This document shows, in pieces, positions 15,790-23,691 of a stretch of 23,752 nucleotides of DNA; positions within the stretch are counted from its first letter, which is position 1, and the number at the start of each line of letters is the position of its first letter. This DNA comes from CAYOLL01 sp964404765 [NCBI: uncultured Gemmatimonadota bacterium]. Lineage in GTDB: Bacteria; 4572-55. The stretch is from contig CAYOLL010000091.1 of assembly GCA_964404765.1 (NCBI GenBank), forward strand, positions 1-23,752, given 5' to 3'. The notes beneath the pieces were generated by a model. The model was not told the DNA's origin. It saw only the letters and a list, made by a program, of their open reading frames with translations, and did not search any database. The position numbers were made by a program, and so were the translations under genes.

Positions 15790-17361
15790 TCAGAAAATAT
15801 TGTACGAAAGTATCAAATTCAATTGATGGTTTCGAGTTGTAGTTTTTTCTGTGTATTGAGAATACGGATAAGTTCTAACTGCCTGCTCAAATATGGCCGA
15901 AGCAAAGTCATGCCGGTATAGAAACTGATAACTCAATTGAATCGTGGACTTCAACGACAGGTAGTGAATCCAAGTCAAGTCACCGTTGATATGAGTTTCT
16001 TCGACGCGCGCTGGATTTTTGCTCTTGTACTCATCGCTGTTGCCGTTAGATTCAAATCGTTCCACATAACTCACAGCGCTGCTTTTATTCAAATAGTCGG
16101 AGGATATACTGAGGGTAAAAGAATTGCGCGAGTTCGGATAATAAGCAATTCCGCCTGCGACATCAAGTTGGAAAACAGTCGGGTTAAAGGTATATTCGTG
16201 TATTTCTGTTAGCCCGTTACTAGCGTCTTTTTGGAATGAAAACTCGTTTTTTTCATACCCGTATTGGCCGGTGAATTTCGTTGAAATTTGCCAGTTGTTC
16301 AGCGCTTTCTCGGAGCCGATACGAAACCGGCCGAAGATGCCGGGACTGTTTTCAGTCTGATGGGTTTCAGATGAATGAATGCCTTGGGAGCCGTCACTTT
16401 TATAGTCGCGGTTAAGATTCGCTCTTGCGTATGTCGGCACAACACCAATTGAATAATACGCGCCGGAATATCGAACGGGGTTATTGGCAAACAACACATT
16501 ATCATAAAGTGTTGTAAAATAGACGCTCCCGGCATTCTCAACCAGCCGATGGTCGGAAAGAAAAGCGTGCATCCGGTCTATTTCGTATGCGGTTTTAATG
16601 CGATGATCAAAAACACGTTCGTTTTTAAGGTGGCTTAGAAGTTGAGCGAAATCGTTGATCGTTTGCCGATCCGGCGTTTGCGTTAAAATGCCTTTTTTCT
16701 GCAAATCTTCCAAAATATAAAGAGCCATCCGCACATCTTCTACTCGATACATTCGACCACGGCCCAGCGCCAATGGGAGTTGAATGGTTATCTCGTGCAG
16801 CCTCCGGTTATCATCGTCGTAGTAGTAATAGGGATCCCGTTCGGGTGTTGAGGAACGATAAATATCCACATAACTGAGCGAATAAGCGTTATCTATATCC
16901 AACCCGAGCTCATAAAAATAGGTTTTATGCCGATAAAAACGATTACTAAGCCGAATCTCCTGACGTGTCGAGAATTCTTTTTCATCAATATCGACTTCAC
17001 CTCGATATGGATTAAAGGACGCCGAGCTTTCTTCGGAGTCATTGTTTCCGGTCAAATTGACGCCAATATTCGCCGTGATCCGATAGTCGCGCTGAAGTTT
17101 TTCCAAATCCCGATAATGCTCAAAATCCAATGCAAATCCGCCGAATAAATTGTAATCATGGTTTTTATTGGACCAAGGATAACCTTTTTCCTTCAAATAA
17201 TCATCTTGACCGTTTAAGCCAAGCGTAAGTTCAAGGCTGTTGCGACGAAGATTGGGCGTCTTATACTCGCCTAATAAAAACTGAAAATCCTCTGCAAAAG
17301 CCCAGGCCGGATATGAAACGAAAACTGTAACCTGCAATGCTATCAGCAATACGCGGAGCAT
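15790..17361 (-). CDS. Outer-membrane beta-barrel-like protein of unknown function
   Basis: 523 residues with a signal peptide (about 1-23, ending YPAWAFA). After position 30 it is dominated by alternating hydrophobic/polar strands rich in Tyr, Phe and Asn, and it ends ILSYNIF with a terminal Phe, the usual signal of outer-membrane barrels. A short helical segment (about 200-270, GRGRMYRVEDVRMALYILED and following) interrupts the strands and could be a plug or periplasmic part. I do not recognise a named family. I chose ATG at 17361, which follows AAGGGG; a TTG one codon earlier is possible. It lies between the intact hydA end and orphan hydA-end copy 2, so it may be an inserted module. Confidence 0.8.
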   Translation of the reverse strand: MLRVLLIALQVTVFVSYPAWAFAEDFQFLLGEYKTPNLRRNSLELTLGLNGQDDYLKEKGYPWSNKNHDYNLFGGFALDFEHYRDLEKLQRDYRITANIGVNLTGNNDSEESSASFNPYRGEVDIDEKEFSTRQEIRLSNRFYRHKTYFYELGLDIDNAYSLSYVDIYRSSTPERDPYYYYDDDNRRLHEITIQLPLALGRGRMYRVEDVRMALYILEDLQKKGILTQTPDRQTINDFAQLLSHLKNERVFDHRIKTAYEIDRMHAFLSDHRLVENAGSVYFTTLYDNVLFANNPVRYSGAYYSIGVVPTYARANLNRDYKSDGSQGIHSSETHQTENSPGIFGRFRIGSEKALNNWQISTKFTGQYGYEKNEFSFQKDASNGLTEIHEYTFNPTVFQLDVAGGIAYYPNSRNSFTLSISSDYLNKSSAVSYVERFESNGNSDEYKSKNPARVEETHINGDLTWIHYLSLKSTIQLSYQFLYRHDFASAIFEQAVRTYPYSQYTEKTTTRNHQLNLILSYNIF

Positions 17362-17398
17362 CAATGACCCCTTAGTTATGTCGCTTCAACAGAATGGC

Positions 17399-17434
17399 AA
17401 AGCTTGCTCCGATAATGACATCGGAACAAACTTT
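17399..17434. repeat. Stem-loop downstream of intact hydA
   Basis: AAAGCTTGCTCCGAT / ATCGGAACAAACTTT, 15 bp with two G-U pairs, loop AATGAC. It lies in the 101-bp gap between the hydA stop and the barrel gene. No T-run follows on the minus strand, so a plain terminator is doubtful. Confidence 0.65.
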
Positions 17435-17462
17435 GTAAAAGAATCGTTTTATCGAATGTCAG

Positions 17463-18842
17463 CTAAATAATCTTCGACGCCTTGCCGCGTTTGATGAATT
17501 GGCCGTAACCTTTGGCCACTTTCACCGCGCCGTTGTCAATGGCCACCTTGCCGCGCAGCAGGACTTTTTTGCATTTGCCGGTCACTTCCCAGCCCTCGTA
17601 GCCGGAATAGTCGTTATTGTGATGATGCGTTTTGGCCGACAAAACATGCTTTTCGTTGGGATCGAAGATGACGATGTCTGCGTCCGAGCCGATGCCCAGC
17701 GAGCCTTTGCGCGGATACATGCCGAAGATTTTGGCTGCGTTGGTCGAGGTCACTTCCACAAACTTGTTGGCGCTGATGCGGCCCTTGCGCACGCCTTCCG
17801 AATAGAGCAGTTCGAGGCGATGCTCGATGGCCGGGTAGCCGTTGGGGATTTTGGAGAAATCCTTCTCGCCCATGCGTTTTTGCTCCAGCGTGAACGGGCA
17901 ATGATCCGTGCCGATGACGTTGACCAAATTCTGATTCAGCCCGGCCCACAGCGTTTCCTGATCCTTCTTCTCGCGCAGCGGCGGACTCATCACCCACTTG
18001 GCCCCGTTAAAATCGTCGCCGTAGAGCGAGGCGTCCAGCAACAGGTATTGGATGCATGTTTCCACAAACACCTTTTGATTGCGGCGGGTGGCGTTGCGCA
18101 CGGCGTTCAGCGCGCCTTCGCAGGTCAAATGGACGATGTAGGCCGGGACGCCGGTGTAATTGGCCAGATCAATAAAGCGGCCGGAGGCCTCGGCCTCGGT
18201 CACTTCCGGCTGCGACAGGTAGTGATAGCGCGGCGACAACTTGCCCTCGGCGCGGTGTTTGGCGATCAGGCCGTCAATCATATCGCCGTTGGTGGCGTGG
18301 ACGGTGACCATCCCGCCGCATTCCTTGACTTCCTGCATCAGGCCGACTAATTGGCCGTCGTCCACCATCAGCGCGCCTTTGTAGGCCATGAAGACTTTGA
18401 AGGACGTAATGCCTTGCTCGATGATTTCGCGCACTTCCTTACGCGTGTTGGCGTTGAAATCGGTCACGGCTAAGTGATAGGAATGATCGCCCAGGGCATT
18501 GCCGACCGACTTTTTCTGCCACGTGTCGAAAGCATCGTGCAATGATTTGCCCTGCGTTTGGATGGCGAAATCAATCACCGTCGTGGTGCCGCCGTGCAGG
18601 GCTGCCCGTGTGCCGGTCTCGTAATTGTCCGCGGAAAATGTGCCCATAAACGGCAAATCCAGATGGACGTGCGGGTCAATCCCGCCCGGAAAGACCAGCA
18701 TCCCGCCGGCGTCAATGGTTTCGTCGGCTTGGACGTTCAGGTTCTTGCCGATGGCGGAAATGGTCTCGCCTTCAATAAAAATATCCGCCGTAAAATTATC
18801 GGCCGCGGTGATGATGTGGCCGTTTTTGATTAAAATTGACAT
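17463..18842 (-). CDS. hydA: Dihydropyrimidinase / hydantoinase
   Basis: 459 residues, normal family length. It hydrolyses the ring of dihydrouracil or dihydrothymine (and hydantoins) to N-carbamoyl-beta-amino acids. The two-metal site is complete: H58 and H60 in DPHVHLD, the lysine to be carbamylated K149 in TSFKVFMAYKG, H182, H238 and D313 in GTDHCPF. Tyr154 is in the usual substrate-contact position. Cytosolic. The ATG follows ACGAGGTGA. The SNIPE-like nuclease gene ends 74 bp upstream, so co-transcription is possible but not functional evidence. Its 3' end is duplicated three times downstream (copies 1-3), which marks this end as a recombination or insertion point. A pyrimidine role fits the cytosine deaminase at the right edge. 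Confidence 0.95.
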   Translation of the reverse strand: MSILIKNGHIITAADNFTADIFIEGETISAIGKNLNVQADETIDAGGMLVFPGGIDPHVHLDLPFMGTFSADNYETGTRAALHGGTTTVIDFAIQTQGKSLHDAFDTWQKKSVGNALGDHSYHLAVTDFNANTRKEVREIIEQGITSFKVFMAYKGALMVDDGQLVGLMQEVKECGGMVTVHATNGDMIDGLIAKHRAEGKLSPRYHYLSQPEVTEAEASGRFIDLANYTGVPAYIVHLTCEGALNAVRNATRRNQKVFVETCIQYLLLDASLYGDDFNGAKWVMSPPLREKKDQETLWAGLNQNLVNVIGTDHCPFTLEQKRMGEKDFSKIPNGYPAIEHRLELLYSEGVRKGRISANKFVEVTSTNAAKIFGMYPRKGSLGIGSDADIVIFDPNEKHVLSAKTHHHNNDYSGYEGWEVTGKCKKVLLRGKVAIDNGAVKVAKGYGQFIKRGKASKII

Positions 18843-18916
18843 GGTTCACCTCGTTTTGATTGAATGGGTTGGGTCTACGTTATACTACAAAAAGATTGCC
18901 ATAACTGTCATTTCAT

Positions 18917-20659
18917 CTACATAATGTCTTCATTTTCTTCGCCAGTTTCAAGATGATCACTGGGCAAATGTTCCAGTTGATATTTTAGCCATTCTTGTTG
19001 CTTTTCTTTATTTGATCCGATCAGTTGCTCAAGAGCCAAACTTTCGCGGTACTCTGTTGCCTCTGCGCTCATGGTCCACTTTGCGTTAATACCCAATTTT
19101 TCGATCTCGTCACGTATATTTTTGAGGCTGATTTTGAAAAATTCTTTACGAGGATTTACTTTATTCATCTGAAGGCTGATAAATTTCTTGTGCAGTTCTT
19201 TTTCAAATGAAGGTGCATCGTTAGAGTATATCATTGCGTGAACATCAAAACTGAATGGGACACTTGCATCACCAAGTTCTCTAATTCTATCAAGTGGTTC
19301 TAATCTTCTCGTCATACCGATTTTATATACATTTCCGCCAAAAGATCCAACGTTGGAAATGATATAGACATTACCAGATTTTGTTTGCTGTGCCATTGAA
19401 AGTGCGCGTTGATTCTTTTCTTCTGCGGCTTTCAATTTATCCGCAAGCTCCTGCAACTGTCCTTCATATTTCGCTTTTTGTTCTTCGCTTGCTTTTGCAA
19501 TCTCTTTTTGCACTTTTTCAAGAGCCTTTTTCAGCATTTCTTCTTCTTTTTCTGCATCTCTGATTGCTTTTTCATATTCTCTTCGGGCTTTTTCTTCTTC
19601 ACGAATTCGTTCTTTGATCTGCCGTTGTTCTTCTTTCTCTTGCCAACGAAGCTCTTGAACTACTACAGCCCATTTTAATTCATCCAAACGAGTTTTTAGA
19701 TACTCTTCCGTTATCTCTGCGTTACGAAAAGCAGTACCATTGAAATTGACCACTTGAAAAGCGTCTTTAATCTTTTGTTCAAGTGTACCGAAGTTATCTC
19801 GCTTGACATTCGCAAGAATAGTATCAACTTTGCCATTGAATGCGTCAACTACAAAATTAATTGCTGTTTCTCTGCGATTGGTTTCAACATAATCACATTT
19901 TGCAGCAGTTCCATTCTTAATCATGAGCCGTATCTGATCTCTTACGCGCTTTAGTTCTTGACCGGCTTCCAAATAACCGAATTCATCAGCTAATTCATCC
20001 AACAGACTGTAAGTAGGAAGCAAATACTGGTCGCCATATCCTTCAATTACATTTTTCATAGCCTGCGCTGTTTTTGCTAAAGATTCTGCGTCTTGCATTG
20101 CTTTATAAGCGTCACCAGCAATCTCTTCAGCTTTGCGATTTGCATTATCAACGATTTTTCGGGCATCTATGGTCGCCGCGCTTAACAGATTATCGGCTTT
20201 GATACGAATGCCTTGGGCATCTTTTGTTGCAGTTGCAAGAATTGCAGCAGACTGTTGCTTTGCATTTTCGAGGTCTAATTGCCCGTTTTTAATGAGATCA
20301 CTTGCTTTTGCTTCAGCATCTGCTAAGACCATCTCGGCTTTTCTGTTAGCTTGTTGAAACTCCTGTTGAGCTTTTTGAATCAAACTGCTTGCATTTGTTT
20401 CAGCGGTACTCAAAATCGTACTCGCCACTTCCTCAGCATTGACAACAGTTTCATATTTGCTTAGTGCTTTAATTTTTGATTCAAGATTCGATATTTTTTT
20501 TAGATAATCAGCCTTCTCTTTTTGAGATGTTTTTTTCTCTTGGCTTAGTTTGTCGGAAGTCTCTTGCAGAGCAGTTTCTAACTTCTTTTTGGTCAAAAGC
20601 CATAGGAATATCAAACTAATCAGAGCAAGTATAAGTGCAACCACTAAAATATTGGTCAT
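18917..20659 (-). CDS. Membrane-anchored DUF4041 + GIY-YIG (MUG113/T5orf172) nuclease, SNIPE-like
   Basis: 580 residues from the ATG at 20659, preceded by ACGAGGT. One N-terminal membrane helix (about 4-22); a long Ala-rich coiled coil (about 25-205) with repeated A-E/A-x-I-x-x-x-A patterns; a DUF4041 region (about 206-345); a charged coiled coil (345-425); and a GIY-YIG domain of MUG113 type (about 430-520). This domain has VYIISN (Y432), YKIGMT (Y445), R458/R460 and E486 in FEKELHKKF. The order of domains is that of SNIPE, an inner-membrane nuclease reported to cut phage DNA during injection. This link is from memory of the architecture, not from a search. A Bro-N gene lies immediately upstream, with a 67-bp gap. 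A defence role is therefore likely but inferred. Confidence 0.85.
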   Translation of the reverse strand: MTNILVVALILALISLIFLWLLTKKKLETALQETSDKLSQEKKTSQKEKADYLKKISNLESKIKALSKYETVVNAEEVASTILSTAETNASSLIQKAQQEFQQANRKAEMVLADAEAKASDLIKNGQLDLENAKQQSAAILATATKDAQGIRIKADNLLSAATIDARKIVDNANRKAEEIAGDAYKAMQDAESLAKTAQAMKNVIEGYGDQYLLPTYSLLDELADEFGYLEAGQELKRVRDQIRLMIKNGTAAKCDYVETNRRETAINFVVDAFNGKVDTILANVKRDNFGTLEQKIKDAFQVVNFNGTAFRNAEITEEYLKTRLDELKWAVVVQELRWQEKEEQRQIKERIREEEKARREYEKAIRDAEKEEEMLKKALEKVQKEIAKASEEQKAKYEGQLQELADKLKAAEEKNQRALSMAQQTKSGNVYIISNVGSFGGNVYKIGMTRRLEPLDRIRELGDASVPFSFDVHAMIYSNDAPSFEKELHKKFISLQMNKVNPRKEFFKISLKNIRDEIEKLGINAKWTMSAEATEYRESLALEQLIGSNKEKQQEWLKYQLEHLPSDHLETGEENEDIM

Positions 20660-20690
20660 GTTAACCTCGTTTATGCTGACTGTAAACGGT

Positions 20691-20725
20691 TTCAACAGCA
20701 ACCGGCTGATCCACTTCGACCACGG
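20691..20725. repeat. Leader repeat, copy B (between Bro-N and nuclease genes)
   Basis: 35 bp, 29 identical to 21601-21635 in the same orientation (shared AACCGGCTGAT). On the minus strand it lies after the Bro-N stop and stays open in the same frame, reading V-V-E-V-D-Q-P-V-A-V-E-T-V ... up to a TAA one base before the nuclease ATG. It could be a coupled short reading frame or the leftover end of another gene. Confidence 0.75.
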
Positions 20726-20726
20726 T

Positions 20727-21578
20727 TCATTTTTTGTTTTTCTTCTGCTTCAAAGCCTTGCGTTGACTTTCCGGCAGTTCTTTATAATTTTCCGGCGTGG
20801 AGACTTTTGTGCCGCTGCGTTTTTCCAAATCACGACGGGCGCTACCGGCAACCGTGCAGCCTTCAACCGCTGCATGTTTGTTTTGGGGAAAACCCTGCGC
20901 GTCTTTTTTGCGGGCAATTTCGGTTGTGGAAGCCTCGCCCAACATAGTAAAAATCAATTCCAGATCGGTCATATGGTCGCGCAAATTGTCCTGCGGTTTC
21001 TCCAACGCTTTAAAAGACTTGTATTCCGTCGGGGTCATGCCAAAAGTAGCTATGCTGATTTCGGCGGTCAGAATCGCATATTCGCGCTGCTCCTTGACGC
21101 CGCGCTTTTTCCATTCGTCGGTCAGTTCATCGCGGACGGCAATACCACGTATCCGCTTTTCAATCCAACTGTCGGAGTACCCTTTTTGCCGATAGATTTC
21201 GCGCATACGGGCGGCGGCTAATTCCGGATTTTCGATCTCTTGCAAGCGTTCATAACCGACTTTGGCCAGCCAGCGCTTAAACGGCTCGGCTTTCGGGGAT
21301 GGAATGGATTGGATAATGCGCAGCAGGCCTTCGGCATCAGCGACATCGGTATTGTAAAACTTCCCGTCCGCAGACTTCATTTTCAGTTGACTACAAATTG
21401 TAGTCAACTCACTTTTTTCACGTTTCAGCCGCGTCTTCAATACGCTCCAATATTTGCGCGGATTTGGGCTTTCCGTCAGAATAGCCACCACATCAACAAT
21501 GGAAAAATACCACTTCCCTTTCTGTGCATTCCAGACACGGCGGACGGTTCTTTCTTCAAACAAAATGATGTTGCTCAT
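20727..21578 (-). CDS. Bro-N domain protein (phage antirepressor-like)
   Basis: 283 residues from ATG at 21578, which has AGGAG 5 nt upstream. The N-terminal Bro-N domain (about 1-110) includes VRRVWNAQKGKWYFSIVDVV, LTESPNPRKYWSVLK and TDVADAEGLLRIIQSIPSPK. The family's typical C-terminal half follows (ELTDEWKKRGVKEQREYAIL; DNLRDHMTDLELIFTMLGEA) and ends in a Lys-rich tail. Bro-N proteins bind nucleic acid and are common in phages and mobile DNA, and also near defence genes. Here it is upstream of the SNIPE-like nuclease on the same strand, so it may regulate it or be a partner; that is inference. Related leader repeats flank the gene on both sides. Confidence 0.9.
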   Translation of the reverse strand: MSNIILFEERTVRRVWNAQKGKWYFSIVDVVAILTESPNPRKYWSVLKTRLKREKSELTTICSQLKMKSADGKFYNTDVADAEGLLRIIQSIPSPKAEPFKRWLAKVGYERLQEIENPELAAARMREIYRQKGYSDSWIEKRIRGIAVRDELTDEWKKRGVKEQREYAILTAEISIATFGMTPTEYKSFKALEKPQDNLRDHMTDLELIFTMLGEASTTEIARKKDAQGFPQNKHAAVEGCTVAGSARRDLEKRSGTKVSTPENYKELPESQRKALKQKKNKK

Positions 21579-21600
21579 GTCAACTCCTGTCAACGCCGGC

Positions 21601-21635
21601 TCCAACGGCAACCGGCTGATACACTTCCACCGCGA
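21601..21635. repeat. Leader repeat, copy A (between DinB-like and Bro-N genes)
   Basis: Sister of 20691-20725. On the minus strand the frame of the DinB-like gene stays open after its stop, through L-S-D-V-L-H-R-V-G-L-R-V-A-V-E-V-Y-Q-P-V and on to a TGA one base before the Bro-N ATG. Both copies have the same arrangement relative to the next start codon. Confidence 0.75.
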
Positions 21636-21669
21636 CTCTTAAACCGACGCGATGCAGCACATCGGATAG

Positions 21670-22104
21670 CTACACCGTGTATCGTTTGTTCCAACTGTTG
21701 GGGAAGGTCAGCCTATTTCCGTAGACAAAACGAATGAGTTGCCCATGATGCTGAACCTCGTGTTCAAGGAGTCCAAACGCAAGTTCAATTTGGGCATCGG
21801 TCAAGCCGGTAAAGTCGATTTCGGTCAGGTTTTTATGCGTCGCTTCCAAAGCGGCAAGGACAGATTGTTTCAAGCGCGGCGTTGTGAGGCTGCACGAGAA
21901 TCCTTTCCAGTCGCCGGCCTCAATTGCTTTGGTGTAGCTTTCGCGCGCGCCGACAATGCACCAGAGCTGACCGGAGATGCGGTTGGACGGCAGGTTTGGC
22001 AAATCCATGCCCAGGGACGCCTCATCCAGATGGACGACGAGATCGTGGGTGAGTTGGAAGGATTGATCCAGTCTTGCCTTCAGTTGTTGGTTCTGTTGGT
22101 TCAT
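21670..22104 (-). CDS. DinB-like four-helix protein
   Basis: 144 residues. The pattern of four helices, the segment ISGQLWCIVGARESY in helix 2 and the EHEVQHHGQLIRFVYG motif near the end point to the DinB / YfiT-like metal-binding superfamily (often thiol-dependent transferases or of unknown function). Two to three histidines for the metal are in the last motif. The position in helix 2 where many members have a His is Cys here (QLWC), so metal binding may differ. ATG at 22104 with GGAG 6 nt upstream is preferred over the GTG one codon earlier. It follows the PA14-OmpA gene by 42 bp, so the two may be co-transcribed. Confidence 0.75.
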   Translation of the reverse strand: MNQQNQQLKARLDQSFQLTHDLVVHLDEASLGMDLPNLPSNRISGQLWCIVGARESYTKAIEAGDWKGFSCSLTTPRLKQSVLAALEATHKNLTEIDFTGLTDAQIELAFGLLEHEVQHHGQLIRFVYGNRLTFPNSWNKRYTV

Positions 22105-22146
22105 CACTATCTCCGGCTAAGAGTTTAGATGTTGCACGATAAATCC

Positions 22147-23091
22147 TTACGGGACAATCAAAATCTCCACGCGGCGGTTTTTAGCTCGGCCTTTTTCGGT
22201 ATTGTTATCGGCCATCGGTTGGGTTTCGCCATAGCCGATGGTCTCAAAGCGGATGCCGGCAGGCACATTGGCCTTAATCAAGGCGTCTTTGACCGAATTG
22301 GCTCGATTTCCCGACAGTTTTAGGTTAGCATCATCGCTGCCGACATTGTCGGTATGGCCTTCCATCTTGACCAGACAATTGGGGTATGTGCCGATAACCC
22401 GGGCCAGTTTTTGAATGGTTTCGGCGGCGGTTGGTTTTAAGTCAAATTTGTTGGTATCAAACAGGATTTGGGCGTCCAATTGAATCCGAATACCTTCTTT
22501 GGTCGCACGGGCGTTAATATCCTGCATGGTTTTGGAAAGTCCCGCCGAAAACTCGGTCAGCGAAAAAATCTTTTCCTCTGCGCCGGGCGGCGTAATAAAA
22601 AGCTGCAGGCCGATTTCATTCGCCGGACCCTGGAAGTACCAAACCTTGATGGTATGGCGGCCGGCGCTCAATTCCCGCTCACCCTCCGTCGGGCTCATGC
22701 CGTGAACGCCATCGTTGTTGATGACTTCCGTGCCATCAAGCCAGAGGCGGCTGCCATCATCGGAGTCCAGACGCCACTTGTATAAGCCCGCTTTGACGAT
22801 TTCAAACGTGCCGGTATACAGCAGGCCGAACCATTCGAAACGATTGGTGATGCCGGGAAAGCCCTCCGTAAATTCGCGCAACGGGATGTTCAGACTATCC
22901 GCGTAGATAACGCCTTGTGCGAGCTGCTTTTCGATGTCAGCCGGCATTTCCGGCGTATCCGTCGGGAGAAAATAAATTGTTCCTTTTAGATTCAGCAAGC
23001 CGGGTTTTTTGGAGCCGAAGACGGCATCATCGGCAAAAAGAGCTGACGCGTAAAGGCAGGTCAAACACATTGCAAAAAACAGTCGTTTCAT
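22147..23091 (-). CDS. PA14-like + OmpA C-terminal domain outer-membrane protein
   Basis: 314 residues with a signal peptide (about 1-20, ending YASALFA). Residues 45-170 resemble a PA14 domain (RFEWFGLLYTGTFEI; YKWRLDSDDGSRLWLDG; AGRHTIKVWYFQG), a beta-fold usually linked to carbohydrate binding. Residues 200-314 are an OmpA-type peptidoglycan-binding domain with ILFDTNKFDLKP, the diaminopimelate-contact motifs GHTDNVGSDDANLKLSGNRA, and the final GRAKNRRVEI. It should bind the cell wall from the periplasm and expose or present the PA14 part. The ATG follows AGGAG. Upstream the cytosine deaminase gene ends 97 bp away. Confidence 0.92.
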   Translation of the reverse strand: MKRLFFAMCLTCLYASALFADDAVFGSKKPGLLNLKGTIYFLPTDTPEMPADIEKQLAQGVIYADSLNIPLREFTEGFPGITNRFEWFGLLYTGTFEIVKAGLYKWRLDSDDGSRLWLDGTEVINNDGVHGMSPTEGERELSAGRHTIKVWYFQGPANEIGLQLFITPPGAEEKIFSLTEFSAGLSKTMQDINARATKEGIRIQLDAQILFDTNKFDLKPTAAETIQKLARVIGTYPNCLVKMEGHTDNVGSDDANLKLSGNRANSVKDALIKANVPAGIRFETIGYGETQPMADNNTEKGRAKNRRVEILIVP

Positions 23092-23188
23092 GGCAAACTC
23101 CTAATTGTTTGTTGTTTACAGAAATTCATTCGATTGATCTTGACGTGCCTTGCCGATTTACCCAGCGCAAGGATTTTTGCTGTTAAAC

Positions 23189-23626
23189 TTAAACGCCGAT
23201 ATCTTCATTCCACAGCGCGGGTCGGGCTTGGATAAAATCGGTCATCAGCCGAAGACAGGTCGGGTCGTCCAATACCGTTACGGACACGCCGCGGGAGCGA
23301 AGCAGTTCTTCTTCGCCCAGGAAGGTTTTGTTTTCGCCAACAATGACTTTGGGGATGCCATACAAGAGAATAGCCCCGCTGCACATGGAACAAGGCGAAA
23401 GCGTGGTGTAAATCACACATTCGCGGTAAACGGAGGCCAATTGCCGTCCGGCATTTTCCAGCGCGTCCATTTCACCGTGGAGCGCGACGCTACCTTGCTG
23501 CACCCGGCGGTTGTGGCCGCGCCCGATGATTTTATCTTGATGAACTAAAACCGAGCCTATAGGGATGCCGCCCTCGGCCAATCCTTTTTCCGCCTCTTCA
23601 ATGGCGGCTTGCATGAATTTGTCCAT
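23189..23626 (-). CDS. Cytosine deaminase, FCY1-like (CDA superfamily)
   Basis: 145 residues from the ATG at 23626, chosen because GGAGAG lies 4 nt upstream; a second ATG four codons earlier has no ribosome-binding site. The zinc site is H50-x-E52 in LHGEMDALENAGR with C79 and C82 in SPCSMCSGAILLYGIPKV. The continuation IVGENK and the end FIQARPALWNEDIGV match the yeast cytosine deaminase pattern rather than tRNA adenosine deaminase (TadA). The reaction would be cytosine to uracil plus ammonia. It may feed pyrimidine salvage, or catabolism with the dihydropyrimidinase of this window. Substrate preference cannot be fixed from sequence alone. Confidence 0.88.
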   Translation of the reverse strand: MDKFMQAAIEEAEKGLAEGGIPIGSVLVHQDKIIGRGHNRRVQQGSVALHGEMDALENAGRQLASVYRECVIYTTLSPCSMCSGAILLYGIPKVIVGENKTFLGEEELLRSRGVSVTVLDDPTCLRLMTDFIQARPALWNEDIGV

Positions 23627-23663
23627 TTTTCTCTCCATCTATTCAAAAAATAGAATATGGATA

Positions 23664-23691
23664 ATTTTACGCTCGCGCATTTTCCGGGCAA
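23664..23691 (-). promoter_or_regulatory. Candidate promoter of the cytosine deaminase gene
   Basis: On the minus strand TTGCCC (23691-23686) and TAAAAT (23669-23664) are 16 nt apart, about 38 nt ahead of the ATG. The match is moderate, and the sigma-factor consensus of this phylum may differ. No upstream gene is visible in the last 126 bp of the window. Confidence 0.3.

Noticed and set aside
14231-17434. Integron cassette array with attC sites (single genes separated by hairpins)
   Set aside because: The stem-loops lack the GTTRRRY / RYYYAAC core sites, the repeat includes protein-coding gene ends, and no integron integrase is visible.
17499-18350. 283-codon plus-strand reading frame
   Set aside because: It is antisense to hydA, whose catalytic motifs are complete; long shadow frames are common in GC-rich genes.
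20550-21221. 223-codon plus-strand reading frame
   Set aside because: It is antisense to the Bro-N gene and the start of the nuclease gene, both of which have clear domains and ribosome-binding sites.
23189-23626. tRNA adenosine deaminase (TadA)
   Set aside because: The zinc motif is shared, but the region after it (YGIPKVIVGENK) and the C-terminal WNEDIG match the cytosine deaminase pattern better.
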